A DNA stretch of 23,656 nucleotides from an uncultured Candidatus Melainabacteria bacterium (GCA_934747325.1 CAKVGW010000024.1:1-23656), one strand, 5' to 3'. Counted from the stretch's first letter, positions 1-6,863 are shown. Notes: generated by a model from the letters alone, not told the origin. Numbers and translations: made by a program.

Positions 1-239
1 AGTCCGTCAATATAATCCACATCAGGTTTATCCATCTGTCCTAAAAATTGACGTGCATAAGTAGAAAGGCTTTCTATGTAACGTCTTTGACCTTCCGCAA
101 AAATTGTATCAAAAGCCAACGAGCTTTTTCCTGAACCCGAAACACCTGTAAAAACGACTAATTCGTTTTTAGGAATTTCTAACGATACATTTTTTAAATT
201 ATGCTCTCTCGCACCTTTAATTGTAATTTTGTCTGCCAT
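1..239 (-). CDS. uvrA: UvrA, excinuclease ABC subunit A (N-terminal part, cut by window edge)
   Basis: UvrA is the damage-sensing ATPase of nucleotide excision repair; it loads UvrB onto damaged DNA in the cytoplasm. Only the first 79 codons are visible. They read as the standard UvrA opening: [12 protein letters not shown] near residue 7, then the Walker A loop GVSGSGKSS around residue 31, then [19 protein letters not shown], which is highly specific to UvrA. The ATG at 239 is chosen because it gives the family's usual N-terminus. No Shine-Dalgarno sequence precedes it; an extended -10 promoter sits so close that the message may begin at the ATG. The gene runs off the left edge, so the rest cannot be judged. 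Confidence 0.97.
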   Translation of the reverse strand, partial: MADKITIKGAREHNLKNVSLEIPKNELVVFTGVSGSGKSSLAFDTIFAEGQRRYIESLSTYARQFLGQMDKPDVDYIDG

Positions 240-245
240 AGCAAA

Positions 246-254
246 ATTATAGCA
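246..254 (-). promoter_or_regulatory. Extended -10 promoter of uvrA, possibly giving a leaderless mRNA
   Basis: On the minus strand the sequence reads TGC-TATAAT, then exactly six bases, then the uvrA ATG. A perfect -10 hexamer with a TG extension places the expected transcription start at or within a base of the ATG. The -35 region is poor (TTTTTC at a 17-base spacing). The placement is read from sequence; leaderless transcription is an inference. Confidence 0.6.
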
Positions 255-301
255 CACGAAAATATTTAGAAAAACTTTTACCTTACCTAGTTTTATTATA
301 G

Positions 302-333
302 AAAAAGGCAAGTTCTATTACTTGCCTCTTTTT
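302..333 (-). terminator. Rho-independent terminator of the mla-type operon
   Basis: An 8-bp perfect stem (306-313 with 320-327, AGGCAAGT/ACTTGCCT) with a 6-base loop is flanked by A-runs on the left and T-runs on the right. It could therefore act in both directions. It lies 23 bases beyond the stop of the MCE gene and separates that operon from uvrA. Confidence 0.85.
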
Positions 334-355
334 CTAGTTAGTATATTTTTTAATC

Positions 356-1711
356 TTAGAACATCAACCTGAATAATAAAAATCTCTTATTCAATTTTTC
401 TGAGAATTTCTTCAAGTTAGAAACTGTGGATGAAGTGTCTTCAACGATTTGTTTCAAACCTTCTTTATCTCCACCTTCTCCGTTAATTGTTTCTAAAGCT
501 GTTGAAACTTCGCACATCGTAACATTCAAGTTATCAATAGAAGTATTGATTTTCTTCTTCAAGTTTTCATCTTTAGTCATTTGGTTAACGGAAGTTGAAA
601 TTTCATTCAAGTTTTTCATTACAGCATTCAAATCTTCTGCAAATTCTTTAGCATCAACAGAACCAATAATCGGTGTAAGTTGTTTTGATAAATTAGAAAC
701 TGCATCAGCTGTATCGTACATCATAGGCTTAAATTTTTCATCTCCGATAATACCGTTAATATTTGTTGCTAATTTGTTGAAGTTGTTAGAAACATCACTC
801 ATCATCCAAAGAATTGCATCAATATCATTCTTAGATGTTTCAACAAGTTTTTCGGTTTTAGCCAATGTTGATGTTGCTTGTGCTGTCAAATCCTTGAAAT
901 TAGTTACTGACTGTCTAATTTCTGCAATCATAGAATCATTCAACAATTCGTTCACAATTCTGTTTGTTTCAGTCAAAGATTCGGCAGCCTTGTATTGCAA
1001 GTCCATAAAGTCTGCAATTCTCATCGGTTCAATTATTGTATAAGGTGAAGTTTGTTGCGGATATGGAATTGCAATATTGTCTAAAGGTGCAATTCTCAAT
1101 TTCTTTTCGCCATTCACATTAACTATTCTACCTGTCATAAAGTGTGGTAAAACAAGCCCCGGAAGGTTTACAACATAATCAACTTTATAAGCATAATTTG
1201 TTTTTACAAAATCTTTGACTTCATAAGGAACAAGTTTAGCGGTCATAATTTGTGATTTTTTTACAGAACCTACATCATAATATTTGTCATCAAGTTTAAT
1301 TTCTACTTCAGCACCATTAGATAATAAATCTTTATTAATTACCGGAATATAAACTGTGCGCGTTCTTGGTGGTGTAATTTCTAAGAATTGTTCCCCGATT
1401 AAACCTGATTGTTGAATAGAAAGCATTGATGCTTTAGGAATTGTAATCCCCGGTTCAGTAATAACAAATTTCATTTTTACATAACTTGAATCACCGTTTA
1501 CGACTGGCGTAATTTCTTCAACTTGACCAACACGAAGCCCCATCATTTGTACGCCGGAACCGGGACGCATACCGTTTACATCTTTGAATTGAACTTCTAT
1601 TCTCTCTGCTGAAGAAAAAGAGCGCCCTTTAATCCATAAAACTGTAAACAACAGAATTGTTAAGGCTACAATTGCTAATATTCCTACTTTAAATGATGGT
1701 GACATCTTCAT
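356..1711 (-). CDS. mlaD: MCE-family (MlaD-like) lipid transport protein
   Basis: This is the substrate-binding component of an Mla/TGD-type ABC lipid transporter, expected to be anchored in the inner membrane and to project into the periplasm. Residues 7-26 form a single hydrophobic helix. An MCE domain follows (about 38-115) with the family core FKDVNGMRPGSGVQ and GLRVGQVEEI. Residues 240-440 are rich in heptad-like, Asn/Ser/Leu-containing helix and probably form a coiled coil, so at 451 aa the protein is much longer than E. coli MlaD and closer in shape to plant and cyanobacterial TGD2-type proteins. It is the last gene of the operon permease-ATPase-MCE. A purine-rich AAAGGA lies upstream of the ATG at 1711. 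Function of the family is well established; the exact lipid is not visible here. Confidence 0.9.
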   Translation of the reverse strand: MKMSPSFKVGILAIVALTILLFTVLWIKGRSFSSAERIEVQFKDVNGMRPGSGVQMMGLRVGQVEEITPVVNGDSSYVKMKFVITEPGITIPKASMLSIQQSGLIGEQFLEITPPRTRTVYIPVINKDLLSNGAEVEIKLDDKYYDVGSVKKSQIMTAKLVPYEVKDFVKTNYAYKVDYVVNLPGLVLPHFMTGRIVNVNGEKKLRIAPLDNIAIPYPQQTSPYTIIEPMRIADFMDLQYKAAESLTETNRIVNELLNDSMIAEIRQSVTNFKDLTAQATSTLAKTEKLVETSKNDIDAILWMMSDVSNNFNKLATNINGIIGDEKFKPMMYDTADAVSNLSKQLTPIIGSVDAKEFAEDLNAVMKNLNEISTSVNQMTKDENLKKKINTSIDNLNVTMCEVSTALETINGEGGDKEGLKQIVEDTSSTVSNLKKFSEKLNKRFLLFRLMF

Positions 1712-1792
1712 TTTGTGTTTTCCTTTTGGTTTGTGCTGAATGCACTTTGTTTGAATGTTTTTAATAAGTTTTTGTATGCTCGCTAATGTAGA

Positions 1793-1828
1793 ACCCTCAC
1801 CCTAGCCCTCTCCCTCGGAGAGGGAATG
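1793..1828. repeat. REP-like GC-rich palindromic repeat, copy 1
   Basis: The stem CCCTCTCC (1806-1813) pairs with GGAGAGGG (1817-1824) over a 3-base loop and is preceded by a CCCTCACCCTA-type run. A close relative lies at 2594-2630, and the core palindrome recurs at 3671-3705 and, degraded, near 13381. It sits between the ATPase and MCE genes inside the operon. Confidence 0.75.
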
Positions 1829-1844
1829 CGCAAGGTGTGTTATC

Positions 1845-2564
1845 CTATGCGTTCATTTTCATTGGGCCTTCGATGGTTGCGTTTACGAACTGTTTTGTGT
1901 AAGGTGTTTCTTCGCGCAAAAGTTCTTCTGACGAACCTTCAAAAACTGCATGTCCATTATACAACATCAAGACAGAATCGGCTGTCCTCTTAATAGTTGA
2001 CATTTGGTGCGTTACAACTATTGATGCTGCATTTGTTTCATTTTTTAATCTTACGATATAATCTTCTATTAAGGTTGATGAAATAGGGTCTAAGCCAGCA
2101 GTCGGCTCATCATACAAAATAATTTTAGGTTCTGTAACGATTGCACGCGCGAAGCTTACACGTTTCTGCATACCACCCGAAAGCTCTGACGGGTATTTGT
2201 CTTCAATTCCCGATAAGCCCACCAGTTCAAGCTTTTCAGCAACAATTTTTTCTAATTCTTTTCTTGTGTATTTGCCACGCAAATCTTTTCTTTCTTGTAA
2301 TGCAAAAGATATGTTGTCAAAGACGTTCAGCGAATCAAAAAGTGCCGAATATTGGAATACCATTGCGATATCGCCACCTGTTGTTATGATTTCGCCGGAA
2401 TCTTTTTCAATTAATCCGCTAATTAGCTTCAAAACTGTACTTTTACCTGAACCGCTAAATCCGATTATAGATAAAATTTTTCCATCATCTACTTGAAAAG
2501 AGATGTTGTCTAAAATTGTTTTTTTATCAAATGTTTTTACTAAGTTTTTTACTTGTATGCCCAT
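1845..2564 (-). CDS. mlaF: MlaF-like ABC transporter ATPase
   Basis: This is the cytoplasmic ATPase driving an Mla-type phospholipid/lipid ABC transporter. All ABC motifs are present in 239 aa: Walker A GFSGSGKST (35-43), Q-loop Q71, signature LSGGMQKR (128-135), Walker B IILYDEP (148-154) followed by TAGLDP (the MlaF/Ttg2A-like form), and the H-loop TH at 185-186. The length is normal for the family. It lies between the permease and the MCE gene on the same strand. The ATG at 2564 is preceded only by a weak GAGAAA. The gaps on both sides are 130-215 bases and filled with REP-like repeats, which is loose for an operon. Confidence 0.93.
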   Translation of the reverse strand: MGIQVKNLVKTFDKKTILDNISFQVDDGKILSIIGFSGSGKSTVLKLISGLIEKDSGEIITTGGDIAMVFQYSALFDSLNVFDNISFALQERKDLRGKYTRKELEKIVAEKLELVGLSGIEDKYPSELSGGMQKRVSFARAIVTEPKIILYDEPTAGLDPISSTLIEDYIVRLKNETNAASIVVTHQMSTIKRTADSVLMLYNGHAVFEGSSEELLREETPYTKQFVNATIEGPMKMNA

Positions 2565-2593
2565 AAATTTCTCGTTTTCTTTTTGGAGGATAA

Positions 2594-2630
2594 AACCCTC
2601 ACCCTAACCCTCACCCTTGGAGAGGGAATG
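2594..2630. repeat. REP-like GC-rich repeat, copy 2
   Basis: This is near-identical to the copy at 1793-1828, with the same CCCTCACCCTAACCCTC lead and GGAGAGGGAATG end. The left arm has drifted, so the hairpin is weaker. It sits 30 bases upstream of the mlaF start, between mlaE and mlaF. Confidence 0.72.
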
Positions 2631-2655
2631 ACCACATCTTGTTTGCTTCGCGTTT

Positions 2656-2690
2656 CGTCATTGCGAGGAGCGTATGTGATGTGGCAATCC
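2656..2690. repeat. Dispersed repeat of the GTCATTGCGAGGAGCG...GTGGCAATCC type
   Basis: The arms GTCATTGCGA and GTGGCAATCC bracket a short variable middle, with partial pairing ATTGC/GCAAT. From memory, similar elements are scattered in many bacterial genomes. Only one copy is visible here, so the repeat status rests on recognition rather than on counting. Confidence 0.5.
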
Positions 2691-2741
2691 ATTTTGCCGG
2701 CCCCCACCCGAATTTCTAAGTTTCGTCACAGCTTCAACTTG

Positions 2742-2778
2742 AAATTCTACCCTCCCTCTATAAAGGGAGGGGGTTGGA
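2742..2778. repeat. REP-like palindrome CCCTCCCT/AGGGAGGG
   Basis: Perfect 8-bp arms at 2750-2757 and 2764-2771 with a 6-base loop, flanked by GAAATTCTA and GGGTTGGAG. It begins 3 bases after the stop of mlaE in transcription order. The hairpin could protect or shorten the message, but there is no T-run to make it a clear terminator. Confidence 0.65.
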
Positions 2779-2780
2779 GT

Positions 2781-3536
2781 TTAATAAAAGAACATCGCTG
2801 CAAAGATTAAATCCAAGATTACTATTGCAACAAATGACCAAACAACTGCCTTTGTAGTTGCAATACCAACCCCTTTCGCACCGTCTTTTGCCTCCATTCC
2901 GCAAGAACAGCTTATCAAAGTTATTACGAATCCAAAAGCCAAAGATTTCAGCAAACATACATTCAAATCGTGCATGTTTAAACCAAACCATACAGAATCA
3001 AAATAAGCTTTGTAAGTCAGCCCTGACGCTAAATTGGAAGCAACCGCACCGCCTAATACACCAAAAACGGACGCCACGATAACGACCAAAGGCATCATTA
3101 AAGTACCCGCAATAATTCTTGGTGTAAACAAATAATGCACAGGATTTACTTTCAAAACCCTGATGGCATCAATTTGTTCGGTAACCTTCATTGTTGCAAT
3201 TTCTGATGCCATAGAAGAACCTATCATTGAAATTATCGCAAAACCTGCCATAATAACACCCTCTTCTCTGACCATCAAAATTGCAACAAGCATTCCGACA
3301 TAATTTCCTGCTCCTTGTTTAACCATTTCACCTGCAATTTGCATAGCAATAATGATTGATGTCATGCCAACAATTGACAAGGTTATAGGAAGTGAAGACA
3401 CGCCAAAACGAGCGGATTGCTCAATTAGAGCCTTGAATGTTGTAGGAAAAGATTTTAAACCTTTTAGAAAATCTAAACCAAAAAGCGCAATGTTTCCAAG
3501 TGTTGATACCAAATTATCAAACTCACTCAAAAACAT
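2781..3536 (-). CDS. mlaE: MlaE-like ABC transporter permease
   Basis: This is the inner-membrane permease of the Mla-type lipid transporter (MlaE/TrbY/TGD1 family). Hydrophobic segments alternate over the whole length, and family features include EEGVIMAGFAIISMIG and a segment containing MKVTEQIDAIRVLKVNP (the cytoplasmic EQxxA-L motif), then PRIIAG and MPLV. The open frame extends to an ATG at 3605, but a good promoter (-10 at 3592-3597) overlaps that codon, so translation cannot start there on that transcript. I choose the ATG at 3536, giving 251 aa, the usual family size. No clear ribosome site precedes either codon, and a GTG near 3581 is a third option. First gene of the operon. Confidence 0.9.
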   Translation of the reverse strand: MFLSEFDNLVSTLGNIALFGLDFLKGLKSFPTTFKALIEQSARFGVSSLPITLSIVGMTSIIIAMQIAGEMVKQGAGNYVGMLVAILMVREEGVIMAGFAIISMIGSSMASEIATMKVTEQIDAIRVLKVNPVHYLFTPRIIAGTLMMPLVVIVASVFGVLGGAVASNLASGLTYKAYFDSVWFGLNMHDLNVCLLKSLAFGFVITLISCSCGMEAKDGAKGVGIATTKAVVWSFVAIVILDLIFAAMFFY

Positions 3537-3591
3537 TCTGAATATTTTGTATGTGTATGTCGCTTTGTAATATATCTTCACTATGTGTTGT

Positions 3592-3621
3592 ATTTTACCA
3601 CACATTAGTAACTATTTACAA
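3592..3621 (-). promoter_or_regulatory. Predicted promoter of the mla-type operon
   Basis: On the minus strand TTGTAA (-35, 3616-3621) is followed after 18 bases by TAAAAT (-10, 3592-3597). Expected start of transcription is near 3585, which decides against the upstream ATG at 3605 for the permease. The -35 lies inside a direct repeat that also occurs at 5960-5982. Confidence 0.55.
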
Positions 3622-3634
3622 TATGTTTTTTGAA
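3612..3634. repeat. Direct repeat, left copy (partner at 5960-5982)
   Basis: Twenty-three identical bases in the same orientation as 5960-5982. Similarity continues weakly for about 20 more bases to the right (GGTTTA..TATTTAT in both). The two copies flank the J-domain gene and its upstream region. Confidence 0.75.
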
Positions 3635-3670
3635 CACGACTTGGTTTATATATTTATATGAACAATCATG

Positions 3671-3705
3671 ATTATTCCCCCTCTCCTAAGGAGAGGGGGA
3701 ATAAT
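3671..3705. repeat. Perfect 17-bp-arm palindrome with REP-like core
   Basis: Arms 3671-3687 and 3689-3705 are perfectly complementary around a single central base. The core is CCCCCTCTCCT/AGGAGAGGGGG, the same core as the REP-like elements at 1793 and 2594. It lies between the mla-type operon and the J-domain gene and could form a very strong hairpin on either strand. It lacks a T-run. Confidence 0.85.
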
Positions 3706-3794
3706 AGTTTAATATTTCTTATTGTAGATAGTGTAGAGCATTTATCTATATTTCTTACTTGTTCTTCGGTTGTATCTAAAAATTCTATTCATAT

Positions 3795-5474
3795 TTACCC
3801 ATGCAAATTCGCTAAAATTTTAAATATTATATCTGCATTTTCGGAATGATTTCTATCCGGATGGAATTTTTTACATAGTTCTCTATATACTTTTTTTGCT
3901 TCTACATTATCTTTATCGCCTAATTTAGTTAAAATATTTGGATTTTTAACTCCTAAAATGTCTGCTAAATATTTTAATTCTTTAGCGTTAAAATCAGTAA
4001 CAGAATTTGAAGTATAGTAAGAAATACGATTTAAAAATTCTTTTTGATTCCCAATATATTCTTCGGGTCTTGGGCCATCAACTTTTCCACTACTTTTACG
4101 TTGATTCTTATTTGATGCTTTTTCATTACTATTTGTTCTTTGTGATGAATTTTTACTCTTATTAGAGTGATACCATTCCTTAGCTTCATCCCCTACATTT
4201 TCGTAATTATATTTACTACCGTCAGGGTTTATTCTATTCGCATTTTTATCATAATATCGTGTCTCTGATTTCCCATTGGCAGTTCTAGTCACTTCTACCC
4301 TATTTTTATCTCTGAAAACCATTTTTTCACTTGATTTAGTTTTAGGATCATATTTAAAACGGTAAATCTGTTTTCCATTTTTATTATATTCAACTTCACG
4401 AGTTATAACTCCATCTACTTTTATTCTTGTTTTGCTCAAGAAATTTGATGGGTCATAATCTCCATCTTTAACAGTCCAATTATGATAAAATTTTTCTGTT
4501 TGAGTTTTTGTTTTTGGATCTGTTATTCTTTCATAATATGGATTGCCTGTTGTACTATTTACATCTTTAAATAGTATTTCTTCCCCTTTTGAATTAAGAA
4601 CAGTAGTTTCTTTTAATGTTGTTAAACCACCATCATTTCCATGTTTATCTTTAATAATTGTTGTTGTTCCTTTTTTTGCATCTACAATAATCGTCTTTTT
4701 AAATTTTTTAGTTCCTCCTAATATTTTATTTGGCCCAGTATAAGTTGTTTCTGTAATTGTTTTACCATTAATTTTATCAACGATTGTTTTGCCTTTAGAA
4801 TTTTCTACAGTCTTTAATGTCATGTTTCCGGCTGTATCATATTCTATTTTTTCAATTCCATCTTCTAATTTTTTAATTAGTTCTTTAGAACCATCATCCT
4901 TAATCTTTTCAATTCTCGTAGCATATCTATTAGCTTCCCCTGGGTCACATAAATAAAATTCACTTTCTAATTTATGTCCTTCATAGTACCTTTTTGTTCT
5001 AACTCGACTTGAAGATGAATAATCTTCAAAATATGTAATTTCACCTTTTGAATTTCTTATAGTTTTTTTATGCAATGTATCACCAAACATTTTAGACTCA
5101 ATCGAATTACCAGCTGAATCATGTTCAAGAATTTCTCTTAAATTTGATTCAGGATTAAATGTTTCTATGCGTCTTAAACTTCCGTCTTGATTATAATTAA
5201 CTTTTCTTAAAAGAGTACCTTCACCATCTGTTGTCTTCTCTAATGATTTTACTCTAGAATTTGGAAAATATTGTGTTTCAGAGCATCTTCTCATTCTTTT
5301 GGGTAGTAAGAAATCGAAAAATCTAAATTTTGCTTTTTTAGCCGTTTTTGTAGCCGTAGCTGAAGAATTATGTGTTACGTTTTGAGCAATTCTTTCTGTT
5401 GCCTTTTCTACATTTTGTGGTTTGATTACTTGTGTTGATTTTGTAATCATTTTTGGTAAAATTTGCATTGACAT
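3795..5474 (-). CDS. Large repeat protein with C-terminal J-domain
   Basis: The specific function is unknown. Residues 1-65 are basic and Ser/Thr/Lys-rich, with a hydrophobic patch FRFFDFLLPKRMRR. Residues 65-430 are made of short beta-type repeats of the form Y-(N/D)-x-x-G-x-x-x-x, for example VNYNQDGSLRRIE, HDSAGNSIE, IEYDTAGNM and VEYNKNGKQ, resembling YD/RHS-like or MORN-like strands. A Lys/Ser/Asn-rich linker follows (about 440-475). The last 70 residues resemble a J-domain: LADILGV, then KKVYRELCKKFHPDRN with the HPD triad at 538-540, then a short final helix. J-domains stimulate Hsp70 (DnaK) ATPase. The start is firm: AAAGGAG lies 6 bases before ATG 5474. The gene is AT-rich and sits alone, with a duplicated upstream region. 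Confidence 0.85.
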   Translation of the reverse strand: MSMQILPKMITKSTQVIKPQNVEKATERIAQNVTHNSSATATKTAKKAKFRFFDFLLPKRMRRCSETQYFPNSRVKSLEKTTDGEGTLLRKVNYNQDGSLRRIETFNPESNLREILEHDSAGNSIESKMFGDTLHKKTIRNSKGEITYFEDYSSSSRVRTKRYYEGHKLESEFYLCDPGEANRYATRIEKIKDDGSKELIKKLEDGIEKIEYDTAGNMTLKTVENSKGKTIVDKINGKTITETTYTGPNKILGGTKKFKKTIIVDAKKGTTTIIKDKHGNDGGLTTLKETTVLNSKGEEILFKDVNSTTGNPYYERITDPKTKTQTEKFYHNWTVKDGDYDPSNFLSKTRIKVDGVITREVEYNKNGKQIYRFKYDPKTKSSEKMVFRDKNRVEVTRTANGKSETRYYDKNANRINPDGSKYNYENVGDEAKEWYHSNKSKNSSQRTNSNEKASNKNQRKSSGKVDGPRPEEYIGNQKEFLNRISYYTSNSVTDFNAKELKYLADILGVKNPNILTKLGDKDNVEAKKVYRELCKKFHPDRNHSENADIIFKILANLHG

Positions 5475-5511
5475 AAAAAACTCCTTTAATAATTTTCCTA
5501 ACTTACTTACA

Positions 5512-5767
5512 TATATTGATAAAGTATTTCACTTTTTTATAATTGCTTGAGGTTAGCGCGGAACTACTACTACTACTACTACTACTACAACTACTACTAC
5601 AACTACTACTACAACTACTACTACGTTTGCGCCAATTGTAAAGTTTTTTTGTTTAACTTAACAATATTAAGAAATGTTGCGATATAAGCAGAGCTTGATA
5701 AGTTATGTTGAACTATTTCATCCAACACGACTAAATACATAAACGTTAATGGTGCAAAAATTTGCAC
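5512..5767. repeat. Duplicated upstream region, copy A
   Basis: This matches 9549-9780 in the same orientation. Shared blocks include TATATTGATAAAGTATTTCAC, AATTGCTTGAGGTTA.CGCGGAAC, the ACT-rich tract, CGTTTGCGC, ATTGTAAAG, AATATTAAGAAAT.TT, AACTATTTCATCCA.CACG and TTAATGGTGCAAAAA. Both copies lie directly upstream of a minus-strand gene of unknown function. CTTAA.AATATTAAG inside it is palindromic and could bind a regulator. Confidence 0.85.
5562..5624. repeat. ACT trinucleotide run plus 12-nt minisatellite
   Basis: There is an uninterrupted ACT run of 26 bases (5563-5588), then three perfect copies of the 12-mer AACTACTACTAC (5589-5624). The tract is bracketed by GCGCGGAAC on the left and GTTTGCGC on the right, which are imperfect inverted repeats. 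It lies 87 bases upstream of the J-domain gene start. The matching tract in copy B is only 26 bases, so length varies between copies. Confidence 0.92.
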
Positions 5768-5860
5768 CCTACTTTTTTCAATAGAAAATTGAAAGTGGAA
5801 AGTGGAAAATTGTTTTAAATAATTTTCAATTTAGAGAAGTAGGGTGCAATTTTTTGCACC
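5751..5860. repeat. 110-base imperfect hairpin with 23-bp terminal inverted repeats (MITE/REPIN-like)
   Basis: The ends 5751-5773 and 5838-5860 are inverted repeats of 23 bases with one mismatch; each end is itself a palindrome built on GGTGCAA...TTGCACC. Pairing continues inward in patches (5780-5790 with 5821-5831), leaving a small GGAAAGTGGAAA-containing loop. There is no coding capacity. One terminal arm is also found at 9764-9780. Confidence 0.75.
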
Positions 5861-5869
5861 AAAAACTTT

Positions 5870-5903
5870 AAAAAAGGTGTAAACCGCTCACGCTTTTCAC
5901 ACT
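5870..5903 (-). terminator. Terminator-like hairpin downstream of the GNAT gene
   Basis: On the minus strand GTGTGAAAAGCGTGAGCGG folds back on TTTACAC (one bulge) and is followed by CCTTTTTT. It is a relative of the hairpin at 8531-8571 (shared GCTTTTC.CAC and CGCT.ACGC). It lies about 140 bases past the acetyltransferase stop. Confidence 0.5.
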
Positions 5904-5921
5904 CTACCTGCTGCTGCATTC

Positions 5922-5952
5922 GTCGTGTTGGAGGATAATTGTCCAACACGAC
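5922..5952. repeat. GTCGTGTTGGA palindromic repeat, copy 1
   Basis: Perfect 11-bp arms (5922-5932 and 5942-5952) with a 9-base spacer that reads CAATTATCC on the minus strand. A second copy with the same arms and a similar spacer is at 7493-7523. Half-copies occur near 5729-5741, 9734-9747 and 3633-3640. Confidence 0.85.
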
Positions 5953-5959
5953 TTACAAG

Positions 5960-5982
5960 CTATTTACAATATGTTTTTTGAA
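5960..5982. repeat. Direct repeat, right copy (partner at 3612-3634)
   Basis: Identical over 23 bases to 3612-3634. With that copy it brackets 2.3 kb holding the J-domain gene, its duplicated upstream region and the hairpin element. Confidence 0.75.
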
Positions 5983-6011
5983 GTAGGTTTACGTATTTAT
6001 TTTTAGTTACT

Positions 6012-6031
6012 GTTGGGCAAGTATGCCCAAC
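6012..6031. repeat. Short perfect palindrome GTTGGGCA-AGTA-TGCCCAAC
   Basis: Perfect 8-bp arms around a 4-base loop, 14 bases past the stop of the acetyltransferase gene. No T-run follows on the minus strand, so it is weak as a terminator, though it may stabilise the 3' end. Confidence 0.55.
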
Positions 6032-6044
6032 CGACAGTTTTAAA

Positions 6045-6830
6045 TTACACAGTTTTTATTTCTTTATACAAATCTACAGATGCTTGAGGTAAGACTTCTC
6101 TTTGATATCTGCAAAAAGCTTGCTCTTTAGCTTTACTGATATCTTTTAAATTTCCAAGCATAGGAACGATATCATAATCGTATAAATCTTCAACACAATT
6201 TACGATATCTTTATTTTGTTCAATTGAACGATGAGGACTTTGACCGCAAGGCATTTCTTTGCACCCCATGCTTTCATAGAATTTCTTTGCGTAAGAAAGT
6301 TCTGGAATTTCTGACTGTATAAAAAGTTTTTTAAAACCATCTTTTTTTACGGTGTCTATATATTCACTTAACATAATTTTTCCAACACCTTTTCTCGTAT
6401 GTTTTGAATCAGAATCCCAAGCAGCGCACCAATTTAATTCGGTTTCTTTATTTCTCGCAAATTTTCTACTTGAATGCTTGATGGTTTTTTGTGCGGTTTT
6501 CTTTGGCATTCCACCAACCAAAACTCCGCAAATATCATTGTTAGAAACAGCTAAAAACATACGAGTTTTTTCTCTTAACTTTGCAGGCATTTCTAACATC
6601 TCTTTTATAATCTTAAATGAAGTATCAATAATCAAACGCTTGTCAGTTACGGTTTCAATTTCTTTTTTATCCATATAACTGTCAATATTTTGTGAGAATT
6701 TTTTAATAAAAGACAAGTCCTTTTTCTCTAATTCTAGCAATTTTACGTTTTCTCCATTTGCAAGCTTGTACAAAGCACGTTGCTTCGCTCCGAAATTAGG
6801 AGAAGTTATGTAATTAATACTATTGTTCAT
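6045..6830 (-). CDS. GNAT-family N-acetyltransferase with N-terminal Phe-Gly-Ala tag
   Basis: It probably transfers an acetyl group from acetyl-CoA to an amine; the substrate is unknown. The protein opens with MNNSINYITSPNFGAK (1-16), a tag shared with the gene just upstream. The GNAT fold covers about 28-195: strand MFLAVSNNDICGVLVGG (91-107), strand ELNWCAAWDS (131-140), the acetyl-CoA loop RKGVGK (146-151) followed by a helix, then strand LFIQSE and the motif SYAKKFYESMGCKE (179-192). A C-terminal extension of about 65 residues has no recognised fold. Second gene of a two-gene minus-strand operon, 33 bases after the first; AGAAGG lies 6 bases before the ATG. Confidence 0.82.
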   Translation of the reverse strand: MNNSINYITSPNFGAKQRALYKLANGENVKLLELEKKDLSFIKKFSQNIDSYMDKKEIETVTDKRLIIDTSFKIIKEMLEMPAKLREKTRMFLAVSNNDICGVLVGGMPKKTAQKTIKHSSRKFARNKETELNWCAAWDSDSKHTRKGVGKIMLSEYIDTVKKDGFKKLFIQSEIPELSYAKKFYESMGCKEMPCGQSPHRSIEQNKDIVNCVEDLYDYDIVPMLGNLKDISKAKEQAFCRYQREVLPQASVDLYKEIKTV

Positions 6831-6863
6831 TTGACACCTTCTAATTAAAACTTACATTGTTAT

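Larger units (their letters stand above)
5475..6044. other. Gene-free 570-base gap packed with repeats
   Basis: No convincing gene is seen. From left to right it holds a ~256-bp region duplicated at 9549-9780 (including an ACT-rich minisatellite), a 110-base hairpin element, a terminator-like hairpin, a GTCGTGTTGGA palindrome, the right copy of a 23-bp direct repeat, and an 8-bp palindrome GTTGGGCA/TGCCCAAC. The left part must carry the promoter of the J-domain gene, since a block of about 45 bases nearest the gene is conserved in the second copy. Confidence 0.8.

Noticed and set aside
426..1043. A 205-codon plus-strand frame opposite the MCE gene
   Set aside because: It is the antisense shadow of a well-recognised MCE protein; the composition is that of a reversed helical region.
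3658..3849. A 63-codon plus-strand reading frame
   Set aside because: It starts inside a palindrome, overlaps the end of the J-domain gene on the other strand, has no ribosome site and resembles no protein.
5562..5624. The ACT-rich 12-nt repeats as a CRISPR array
   Set aside because: Units are 12 bases with no spacers between them and no cas genes are nearby; it is a minisatellite.
5475..6044. Repeat-rich gap as a replication origin or attachment site
   Set aside because: No DnaA-box cluster, no dnaA or parAB neighbours, no integrase and no tRNA gene are present.
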